Part shown: piece after piece, positions 48,204 to 60,600 of the stretch
How the letters are laid out: every line of letters begins with the position of its first letter
Numbering within the stretch: position 1 is the first letter of the stretch
Assembly: GCA_037976565.1 (NCBI GenBank)
Contig: CP137672.1
Span: 18,996,335-19,060,334 of the forward strand
Origin: Mesocentrotus franciscanus
Taxonomy: Eukaryota > Echinodermata > Echinoidea > Camarodonta > Strongylocentrotidae
Reading direction: 5' to 3'
DNA: 64,000 nucleotides
Position numbers and translations under genes: made by a program
Notes under the pieces: generated by a model
Database searches by the model: none
Seen by the model: only the letters and a program-made list of their open reading frames with translations
What the model was told of the DNA's origin: nothing

Positions 48204-51200
48204 TTTGGGGAGATCTTTGCAGAAGGGTGTCTTAAATGACATCCTCTTTCACATTATGATATGATTTAAGTGAAATTTTTCCATCAAATTTTTGGCGAAT
48301 TTAGAGGGGTTTTAAGTAAATGTGCTATCCTAATGTCTAGCGGTACCATGGGTACGATCGTCTTTCGGAAGATGACATTAAAGTTCACTCCCCACACTAA
48401 AATAATCACATCTGATTAATGTACGCCTGTAAAAATCAAATTACAAACACAATTTAAGCAGGAACAAAAACACACACAAAAATACAACATACATTTATTT
48501 GGCCAATTTCATATAAATAAATCTAGAACTGCGTACAAATGGAATGAATTGGCAATATTAAAAGTACGTCTTTGGGCGATAAAGTACTAGGATTGCACAT
48601 TTATTTAGGTTTGTTTGCTTGTTTCTGGCACAGTCAGATTACGAACTTTTAATACTCAGATTATGCCAACTGATCAAGAAGCTATTTTATGAACTTAATG
48701 GTTGGCTGAGAACGCGTCAGGTGAAAAATGTCGCACTGCCCTTTTCTAACTTCTTGACATTAATTTTCCCCAAGTGAGAAATAAAATACGATAGATTTAT
48801 GCGTTAGTTACAGTCACATTAATCACCACGTGTCTGTAAAACAGAAAGCATGGATGCGTGGAAGGTTTTGGCCATCAAGCATGTCAACAAGTGCATCGGG
48901 AAACCATTTTTTATGTTCCACGAAGTCATATAATTTTCAATTTCCCACTCATCCACTCATCCATTTTATCTCTCTATCTCCCCTTCTCTCCACTTCAATT
49001 AAATCCTCATTCAATTGGGGGGGGGGGGTAAATTGTACGGCGCATAAATTACTGCGGCTACAATTGCTTCACGGAGATTTCCTACTTCAACCAAATTCCT
49101 TACATAAACCCTGGGCCCAACACTTTAACTCACCCTAACCCTAAAATCTAACCTAGAACCCAACTGTGAGCCAAGCCTAAGCCTATACTTTTGACGAAAT
49201 AAAGCTCGGAGCAATCGTCGTCAGAGCAACTGTCGGACCCGCTGTCGGATCACCATTGAGGGGGGCATGTGTCTACCGTACCCCCCCCCCTTTACAGCTA
49301 CGTCATCATGGTCATCGACAACAGCAACAGAAGATATCCTCACCGTAACAAGAGTTGTCAAAGATCATCTTCTGGTGATAGCGGCAGTCAGTGTTGTTGC
49401 TATCACAGGAGCAGCTTGACCCCATGATGGTCATGATAATAGCTACCCTAGCAGACCGACAGGCACCGTAGCTGTAGGCACAGCCGCTCACATCGTCTGA
49501 AGGCTTACATAGCTCCTGGTAGTTCCTGTAAGCTGACCTTAGGATATAGGAAGGAATGTCAATAATTAACGGAAAAGTCCATCCCGACATTGTGTTGCTT
49601 CGATAAAAGTAGCGAAGTTAGACAAAAACAGATCAGTGAGATTTTGAGCAAAATCCGATGAAAAATAAGAAAGTTATGAATTTTCGAAGTTGAAATTGAT
49701 CGAACAAAATTGGCAACTCTTTGACGTATCTTTCTAGCTCCTCTCCCAATGTACTCTACTCTTTTTTTATCAATGTTAGTAGGCTCCTTGCTGTAATGAC
49801 CATCATTTCGTATGGTCTATTCTGAGATTTGAAGAATTAGAAAGCTCACAATTTTTTTCCACAAATCACAACCTTCTCTTTAAAGTGACTCGGTAACATT
49901 GTTGAAGGTTGATGACAAAACTGCGTAATTTTTGTATGAAATGTTACTAATGATATTCCTTCTACTGTACTAACCCTTTACATGCAAACAATCCTGAACA
50001 AATTCTCAAACCACAAAGATATTCATGGTTTTCTTTGAAGGCGTCACTGTGCGACACCCTCTTACAGTAAATTCTCCCAATCATTTTGGATTTTCCCAAC
50101 CGTTTTTCCATGAAAATAAGACATAAGACAGGTTTTTTTAAATCTGTCAACACTTACATGTCTGAAATGGTATATAGAGCCAATTCATTGCTTTGTGACG
50201 ATTAATATTCACCTAAAATGTAATTAAATTGTAATAATATAGTTGGGAGAATTAAGGAATCGACCAGATCAGTTTTTCCCAATTTTTATCATTAATAATG
50301 GTCTTTTTTCACTCAAACTTTAAGATTATCTTTAATTGTACATCTAGCATTGAAATCACTACCTTAGCACCATTTTCTATCATCTGAACAATGTTACCAA
50401 GTCCATTTAAGGTAGAAACGATCGTTTTACCTGCAGTACGAATCTTCATTGCAGCGTTGGACCAGGTCTAGGCAGTCCAGATTCTGGATCCCTGATCGGG
50501 CGCAGGTAGGATTTAGACCTCTCTTGATCGTCTCGCACTGTATATCGCCTTCCTGGCAATGGCAAAACACCAAGGCGTGGGTGTAGATGGGCGATGTGTC
50601 TGTAAAGAACTTGCGGACTATGCTTCGACAAGACTGGCGGTCGCAGTACTCTTCGATTTCTTGCGGGTTGCACCTGGTGAGGATGGCGCTGAAGTCTTCA
50701 CGGCATACGGCGTTCATTGTGCACTCGGTCAGGGCTTCTTTGCACGTACTCGCTAGGAAATAATGTGCCATTAATTTAAGCCAAAAGAATTGTATATCAT
50801 CACAATCGATTAGAATAACAGCATAAAAGATTTGGATATTCTGCTACTGAAAAACGTAATGTGATGCAGTATGTAAAATACTTAAAGACACTTAACAGGT
50901 AATTACTGTCAATTTAATTCCCAAATCATTAGCAACAGGAGTGTTTTTTATATCATGAAAAGGTTTAAAAGAAGCGAGGAAAAAATAGAACGAGGAAGCG
51001 GGATTTTAAAAAAAGATAGAGGAGAGAAATAAAGAAGAACACAGAGGGATATAGAAAGGGGAATGTAAAGGAAATAGACAAAACGAGTATTGAAAAAATG
51101 ATGATAATGATTTGCTTATATCCTTGAAGACAGTCATGTGCGGTGAAGATTTGTTTGAAAATATTTTACTATCTACACACTCTATCATAGCCCTAGTGAA

Positions 51201-54200
51201 ACTTTCGCATAAAAACACACAATTTCTTTAGACAACAGATGAATGATGACTGACTTGATTTGCCATTGATTCGTCACCATCATTAGGACATACATTCCTT
51301 TATAGCTAGATTAATCACTAAGAGAAATTTGACATTGGATATGCGAATTCCATACAGCTTAATATGTGGCAGATATAATTGGGTGAGCCAATCGGCAGAA
51401 AATTAGATAAAATAACTGTGTGATCAGAAATAGTATTATTCTCACACAAGTACCTCCATTGTTGTAACCCCCACTCGGTCCAATGACCACGTTACTTTCA
51501 TCCACAGGGCATTCCTCCTCAAGCTCGTCTAGTTCCTCCTCTGGTTTGCCCTTAACAGACTCATCTAAAGAGAAAGACGCGATTCATTTAGCTATCAACC
51601 CCTGACAATATCTTAAAAGTAATAATCACTACAGATTTGTATTCCTTAAATTGGTAACCCGACCGCAAGACGTCATCCGGATGTAAGTTTGGGAAATAGA
51701 ACAAAATATAATGTCCAAAATCACCTCTTTTTATAAATCTCACATCTCAAAAATGCATATGCCATTTTTGATGGAAAAGTTGTCCATTAATGTAAAACTT
51801 GGATGAGGGAATAAAGTCAATACCGGTATTTCCCCTTCAAATTGTGTAAAAACTATGAGATGTTAATCCTTGACGCTGTAGAGTTGACAATGGTAACAGA
51901 GCATGCGCAAGCGTTGTCATAATCAAACCTACATCTTTGAGACTATAAGAGACTCATAATTTAGGGATATGCTAATGGCCGATGTTTATCAGTGTGGAAC
52001 GTCTGAGAATGGACTTCAAGGTTCAAGTTTCAAGGTTCAAGGTTCGCTTATTTTCATATTTTACATTTCATGTTACACATAGTCAACTTTGTGGAAATGA
52101 AGATAAGATTGAGTCTAAGGTAAAAGCAAAGCTTGTTGGTTGAAGGCTCCAGATGGTAATAACATATTGTAAGTCTTACAGGGGGGCAGTCAAGGGACAA
52201 GCTTACAGGAATCATCGGTCTTGTTTTTTTTTTAAATTCATTTCACGGGAAGTTGACCAAAGCCAAAGGTATCCGTTGATTTTCAGTGAAACATGGGTAG
52301 GATGATGTCACTGTGAGATTGTCAATTTGAATTCTTTTAACTCACCACCAGTAAGTCTATGAGGTGCAGCCGCTGTGATGTCCCCGTGGGTTGGAGCTGA
52401 AACTACAAAACAATCAAACTTTAATGTATTTTTTTTTAAATACAACTTATTATCTGGTTGATCAAAATAATAATAGAACGACTATTGCTTGATAAGTAAA
52501 TGATAATGCTATAATAATAATGATAATAAATATAATAATAATAATGATAAAAATAATGATAATATTAATAAAAATAAAATTTGGATTTATACAGCGTTTA
52601 TTACGAAATAACATCTTTAAGCGCTTTACAGATATTAGGCCTACTACCCCCGTCACAGGATTAATCACGCACGATGTGCACCATCTCCAATCCCTGGGGA
52701 GTATTTCTACCATATGGTCACCGTGAGGGCATATGGCAATTACCAACGTCATCCTGCTTGTTCCCCATTTCTCTCCTGGGTATGGAGTGGCAAATGTAGA
52801 TTAATGCCTTGCCAAAGGACATTAGTGCCGTGTCGCGGATGGAATCCCTGTCAAGTGCATCCAAGTCAAATGGTTAAACCACTCGACCATTACACCTCTA
52901 CATGGCAGAACTGTGAAGGTAATGACTGTATCCGACTTTTCTGAATTTTCTACGGGAAGCTGTTCTATTTTCTTTTGATAAACAGACACCCAGAGACAGA
53001 AGGAAACCATTACTAATCAGCTAACTGCCAAATAATAATTATATTTTGTTAGTTTAAATCGTGACGCATGTAATTAACGATTTGTTTTCTTCCCAAATTA
53101 TCTCCTGTCCATTTACGCTTGTTTCAGCTAAGACCTATGGATAATAGAGAACATGGGGGAACTGTTGTCAATGGTCCATTGGTCTCTATTATAACTGTCT
53201 TTCTACAGATGGACACTGTTATCTCAGTTTTTTGTAGCTGATAAGAAAGTGTCCTTACAAAGAAATGAAATGTTGAACTTAATGTGATAGTTGTTTAGGA
53301 ACATTATGTCTTCAAACAAAACTCTTGTTAATGTGTAAATATATACAGTTATTCTATCAAAGCAATTTTGCCTAGCTTTTGGGAATTAAAGACATATTAT
53401 TGAAAGAAACAAACCTGATACGGTTACATGTTATTTTTCACAGATTCGTAATTCCGAAGCTTATTTACTCCGACAGTTTGTTATTCCGAAGGTTCATAAT
53501 TCCGAAGAATCATAATTCTGAAAATGAAAGATGATTCATAATTCCGAAAATGAATTAGGGTTCATAAATCCGAAGGTTTATAACTGACTTCCGAAAACGA
53601 CATGGATCCCTGCATCGTTTTTCGGAATTACGAACCTCCGGAATAATGAACTCTCTTTCAATTTTTGAATTAGGAACCCTCTTTCATTTTCGAAATGACG
53701 AACTGTCGGAGTACAGAAGCTTAGGAATTATGGCATGTAACCGTAACAGCTTTAAAAAAAAAAAACAAGAATATGTGTTTTATTCTGGACTTTCGGATAC
53801 GTGAATGGAATCACCCAAGCTTTCGGAAACTAAAATTCCGGGAAAACGAGTGCCTCCCACTGGTACAAGTACCGTACCAGGGATTGATGAAGTGTTCATG
53901 AATACATACTGACGCATGGGTTCTCTTGAATCCGCTTTCTCTGTCGTTTGCATTTACTCTTGTCTTCTTCGCAAGTGCAGTTCATGAGATTCTCATCTAA
54001 GGCCCACTGTGCTGACGTACAGACAGCGCGTTCCTCGTTGGACGTCAATCTGCACGTGTCGTGTTTGCGTGTGGGACAAGCATCATAGAAGGTCTGCAGT
54101 TTCTGCTGGCAGACCGAGTCTTCCTTGCATGCCTTGATAACTTTGAAGCAGTTACCTGGTGCGGATGTTGGCGCAGATATATCCGACGACCCATCGGAGG

Positions 54201-54575
54201 CGATTGACAGAAAGGGAGCTGAACCTAAAGGAAGAAAATTCGAAAAATAAAGATTATTAGGTTCACTGTTTGAGACGAACGCATTATCAGACAAAAATAT
54301 CAAGATTGTTTTGCAGAAACAGTAGCCTGGTCAAATTCATCGGCGAAAAAAAGTAAGCCCAACTTGGCTGAACAACCAATCAGAACCACCATGGGGCATC
54401 GATCCGTCTTCAGGATTGAGAAGAAAGATGGCAAACGAATTAATCGGAGGCTTACGCTCTAGGATTCAGAGAAAAAGTGACCCCTCCGGAATAATTGAAA
54501 CATATTGCACCTTTGGGTGTACTGAGTATAGTGATACATTGTCTCATAAGTTATGCTCCAAATTGATTATCGCAC

Positions 54576-54607
<32 letters not shown>

Positions 54608-57600
54608 GTCGTCATCGTCATCAAGTGTTACAGACATTGACGGTCAATGCCCTCCATTTCTGTCTGTTATCTGCTATTCTTAAAAAGCTGGTATTGCTGA
54701 TTTCATTTTTGGTTGCCCATTTTTTCAGGCTTTGCAAATATGTAAGTCGTTGCCTTCCCCTGCTCCTCTTTCAAGCAATCTTCCCTGTTAATGTAGTTTT
54801 TTGTTTCTTTTCTAGATTATTCTCTCTGTATATGTGACCAACAAATTGCATTTGCCTCGTTCTTAGTGTGTTGATTGGTGACGGCTTTACTATTGCTTTT
54901 CTGGATACTTCTTCATTTGTAATCTTTAGAAGTATATATATTATAAACGATTGCAATGCAGGTTTTAAACGGTGGTGCCCTCCAACAGTCTAATTTGTTG
55001 AAGGTGGTTTAACGCGGCTGTGTTTAGTTTTGATAAGTCCCCGGAACTTCGTCGGATTTCTTTTATTTATTATTATTAAATATTACTTGTGATATTAACC
55101 ATTCTAAGCAGCTTTGAAGAATGTTTTTCTCTTAGAGGGGAAAATTCAACAAATTAGAATTGAACAATTCAATAACACATTGGTCATGGTTGAAATTCAC
55201 ACTTTTGACAGGTGTAAAGAAAACTAACATTCAGCTTTTTTGTGAGATTACAGTGGGTGTGGGCTATGAGCATATAGTTAGTTCAGCGATAAATCTTCAA
55301 TGTGGGGTCCTTTTCGGATATTTAACTACGATTCGGCAGGACTCATAGACGTGAAACATGAAAAGTATCTGGCACATGTATCTTTGAATAAACATAGGAC
55401 TATTGGGCAAGTGCATTTGAATATCCTTTCAGAACAAAGAAAACATAACGATACCTGTAGCGTTCATGCACGGATTGGAGACGGTCAGCCGTTGTTGATG
55501 GTGGCATGCCGCAAACTGGGGGCTGGACGGGTAGCAGTAGCAGCTAGCAAAAATTCCATGTATTCTAGCGTCTTGTAACATCATCAGACAGTTTGGAAGG
55601 CCTGAGGGCGTTGCTTCACATGTCCGACCATCTGAAGAATTTTTTTTAAAGATACGGTTAATGGAGGTGACCAGTGGTTCACTTAATGGACTCTCGGTCC
55701 AAGGATTTAGGGTTCAATTCTCAACCCTTCACTACCATCGCTTGGCTAGATATCATTTCACATTTGCCACTCTCCACCCAGGTGTAAATGGCTACCTGTC
55801 AATTTCTGGGGTAATAATAATTGCACGACCCTCAGGAAGAAGAGTATTGAAGCCGATGAATGTTCCCAGGTTAAAATTGTTAAGATTTTCATTATCACAA
55901 CGATCATACTCATTATTATTACCATTATTGCTGTTGGTGTTGTTGTTGTTGTCATTTTATCCTACTTTACTATAGCTTCCACCTGTTGAAAGATATACTT
56001 TAAATGTAAAGATCACTGGCCTCTGAGATTACGTTTTATTTTCATACGATACCCGTTCTTTCACTGAAATCTGCATGATATTCTGCCCTAGTCAGGTTGT
56101 AAGGTGTTTCAGGCCTATAAAGTATATTTATACATCAGTATAGTATACTAGTGGAAAATATATTATATTCTTTTAAAGATAAGCTTGAGCTCTGGTAATG
56201 ATAGAAAATAAATTCTCACAGAATCCAACAAAACTTACACTGAATGTTCAAGATTACAAATAAATGACATGACATGGTAGAAAATGTATAGGGGCTGAGT
56301 AATGAGCATAGAAAGATAAGGAAATCAAGGTAAGTAGGCCGGACACCATGTGCTTGACACATGTGCAAATGAGAGTAGTGGTTTTAATGAAGATGATTTC
56401 CAGCAAGTTTTTGTGAGGTTGTTTTTATTTTACTGGTTCAAACAATCAATCTAATGCAGGATAAACAATCCAGAATGAATTATAGCCATATTCTCTCGAC
56501 ATACGATGCCCATACCACAGCACAAGATTAGCTCTAACCTTTACTTAATTAACTAAATAAAATTGTCTTGAATGTTAATAGTTTCAATAACAAAGAGAAG
56601 CAAATTCAGCGACCGGAGAAAGTACAGTTAATGCTTTTCCATCAGCATTATATCATAGGATGATAATGCTGGTTTTTATCGAAAATGCAAACCAAAAACA
56701 AAACATAACATTCCATCTGAACTGTATACTTCTACTACTTCTACTACTGCTACCACTACGATTACTAACATTAATGAGGATGATGACTGTTATGATCATG
56801 AAAATAACAATAATGACGGCGATGATGATGGTGATATTGACGATGATGATGATTATGATGATAATGATAATGATAATAATAATAAGAATAATAATAAGAA
56901 AAAGAAAAAGAGTAGTCATGAATTTAATAATGGTGATGATAATGTCTCCATCGCCTGACAAATCGAATGCGTTAAAACTTGATCAATCTTATTGATAGCT
57001 TCTCACATCGTTTTGTTTTTTGTTTTAAAGAGCAATGGTCGTTGATCCATCAACACTCACCCACGTTTCCGCAGTGATGTTCGATAGCAATGAGTCCCAA
57101 GCTACAGAAATCATCTCTTTCACATGCGCGACGGGCATCCATGCATGACATCTGCTCCCCATTAGCCTTGTTACTCTGACCTAAGTAAATTGTCACTTCA
57201 AAAGAGAAAAAAGATAGCATCATCAGATCGATTTTCAAGGAAGTTTCAGGCCGTTAAATTACTATTTTTGCTTCCCTCCTTCCCTTGTCTTCTCTTCTTT
57301 CTCCTCGTCCCACTTCTCCTCCTCCTCCCCTCCTTTTCTTCAACTCTTTCCCTCTTCTTCCTCCTACTCCTCAACCTCTTCTCCTCTTCATCCGCCCCAT
57401 CCTCCTGAAAATCCTCCCAATCCTGTTCCGCTTTTACCCTCTTCCTCCTTCTCATCTTCCTCGTCCTCATCATCCTCGTTCCCTTCATCTCCTTCTCCCC
57501 TTCTTCCATCTCACCTTCTCCTCGTCTTCATACCCACTATATATCTCTCTCTCTCTTATTACTCTTCCTCCTTCTCCACTCCTCTTTCCCCATTCCTCCT

Positions 57601-60600
57601 CATCTTTATCTTTCTCTTCCCCTCCTTCTCTCCTCCTCCTCATACTCTTCCTCTTTCCCTCCTCCTCTCCTCATCCTCCTCACCCTCCTCGCCCTCTTCC
57701 TCCTTGACTTGTTTTCATCCCTCCCATCTCCCTCTAGTCTTTATCCTCATCTTCCACGTTATACTCCTCCTGCTCTTGCTCCTGCTTCTGCTCCTGCCCC
57801 TTCTTCCATCTAGTTACCTCCTTTCCTTGCTCACTATATATTTTCTCCTCCTCTTTTATCACTTTGACGAAATACAGAGAGATGGAGAAAAAACGAGGGA
57901 GAAGTAAACGGTAAACAATGGAAGATATTATATCACTTGTTTTCTTTCAGAACTACTATGAAATTCTAATCAAAGCGAAATTTTTAATGACTTTCGCATT
58001 CGTCTCATCTTTTTGCTGAAAATCAGTCATGCTACTTTTTACCCTACTGATCTTGAAAACGATTTTAATGTATCTGTAACATTTGTATTAATACGATTAA
58101 AACAGTTTAATTTCAAACTACTCTATAAGTTACTAGCATGTGAAGAATATCTATATCGTTTCAAAAAATCTGATCATGATTATTGTTTGAAGTGCAAATG
58201 CACAGAAAATTATTATCATTTATTTTATGATTGTGTTTACTCAAAAATATTTTGGAACAAGGTCTTAATTTTTCTCAGAAAAACAGAAGTATTGTTTGAT
58301 AATGAACAAATTGATTACAGTGATATAATTGTAGGCAAGCAATGTGATTATATAAATTCAAAATATGTAGTTTTTAAAAACCTATTAATTAATTTAGCTT
58401 CTTATGTTTTATATACACAAAAAAGAAAATGTAATTTTACAAACATATTCGACATTTATGTAAAGGAAATATTATGGAGGGCAAATGTTGAAAAGTTTCA
58501 CCTCTGGAAAAAAAAATGTTAACTATGTTTAAAAAAAGTATAATTATTTTTGTGATATAAGTATAATTCATGTGTTTTTCTTTGTAATCAATATAATTAT
58601 GTCAGTATTAATTATTCAATTAATAAATGATGGAAAAAAAAAACATTTGTATTAAAATCTGTCTCACAATGTTTAATCTACCACTTTACGGATTCCGAAA
58701 CAAAAATCCAAATACAGCAAATAATCGAGTAAATCTACAACTCTAATCCTCAAAATAATTGATTTTGACTTATTTTGCTTTGATTGAATCGTAGATGCCT
58801 TTCTTGAATGCTCAATTTTGAGAGGACAAACAAGTCACCAACATGTGAGAATACACTGACCGGACGCCTCGGTCTATTTACGTAACTTACGTGTGTCGAA
58901 TCTTCTGTTCACCTCCTTATAGCTAGGTTAGAAATGAATTTATCAACTCCATAGTCAATATGCTTTTCAACACCGCCATGAGACGCCTATTCTTCGGTGT
59001 ATATTTATAACCTGAAAATGCTGAACTCGAGATATCGCATGCAGAGGGAATTCGGGTCAAGATTTATCATACAGGGACGCTGTAAATTCATCGGCCGCAA
59101 CTCGCTTGTATTATAACATTACCGTTATGTTTTATTTGGATTCGCGTTGAATATAAAGATAGTTTGAACTTAAACAACCTTTTATTTATTCATTTTTTAA
59201 AAGCAGTTTGCGCATCTTATTGAGATTATTATTTTGACAATCTCTTAAGGGATTTGGGAGTTTAAAGCTAGGTGTACGTATTACATCATCACCAATATTA
59301 TTTTTGTCGGATCATTTAAAGCGTGGGCAGATGTGAAGGGGATGAAGAGAGTGGGACGGGAACAAAGAAAGAAAGATAAAGAGAGGAAAAGGGAAGGAAA
59401 AAATAAATTATATAAGAGAAGGTGGATTAAGAGAGAAAGATTGGGAGAGAATGAGGGAGATAGAGAGAGAGAGAGAGAGAGAGAGTGTGAACGATTGAGA
59501 GAGAGAGAGAGAGAGAGAGAGAAGAAAAAAAGATGGAATGAGAGATTGAAAGAGAGAGAAAGAGATCGAAAAGATGATTAGATAGAGAAAGAAAGAACAA
59601 GACAGTAAGAGTGTGTTTGTGTGGGTGTGTATGTGTATATGACAGAGAGATTGGAAGAGAGATTGATGGAGAGAGGGAGAGAGATTAACGAGGATCGGGA
59701 GAGGTTGCGAAGACAGAACAAGAACAAGAGAGAAACTTGAAAGAGAGAACCAGTCAGACGCAGTAAGCCACTTGAAACACTACACGTGTATTATTAAGGA
59801 AGAGCTTACTCATATCCCAAGAGAGATGTAACTCTATCAGAAACCCGTGAAAGAACAGAATTTTTCGGACACCTCATATAATTTGACCATATCAGACGTG
59901 TCTTTGCATTAAACCCCCCAAAAATGGAACACACACACACAAACACGGGCGCGCACGGGCCCATCGCACACACGAACATTGAATAACCCAAACGCACAAA
60001 GAAGAAAAGAAAAGAAATCGACTTAAAGACCCTGTCCGAAGTTAAAAATGAAATAGATGAATTATATATCAAAGGAAAGCTGACAAGCCATAGATTACAA
60101 CAATACCAATTATATGCTAATTTAGAATCTGTCAGACGAGTAACAGCTCTCTGAAAACTCGAAATCTAAAGCTGTGAAAATCGGGAGTTGTTGACCTAGA
60201 AACTAGCAATCGAATTGATGGCATCACCATATGTGAAGTACGCATATTCACAATGACTTTGCCTTAATTAAGCACGGCTCATCGCCTCAGCTATATAGGC
60301 GAGCACATATTATGGTGTCGTCACTGTAACTGCGGCAAATTTGACCCCTGTTGACCTGTAATTTGGAGAGGTGCGGAAAAAAAGTTTTTGATTCGCTTTT
60401 GTGCAATACTGAAAGGGAAAATATTTAGAATTCCTTTATATTTGTATTCTATGTTCATTCAGCTTTCCATTGATAAAAAGTTGTATTTTCATCGGATAGG
60501 GTCTTTAAGAACAATAATTATGTTTGCATCGCCATTATCACCAAATCTTTAACCTTTTCCGCTTGTAACTGAATATTATTTATCCACACCTCAACTCCTA

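Larger units (their letters stand above)
49538..53909 (-). other. Receptor introns 3-6 (excluding listed exons)
   Basis: Short introns of roughly 0.7-1.5 kb separate exons 3 to 7. Apart from the SINE and foldback MITE in intron 3 they are plain AT-rich sequence. Confidence 0.65.

Noticed and set aside
57285..57707. 140-codon plus frame and overlapping Glu/Arg-rich minus frame
   Set aside because: Polypyrimidine tract artefacts.
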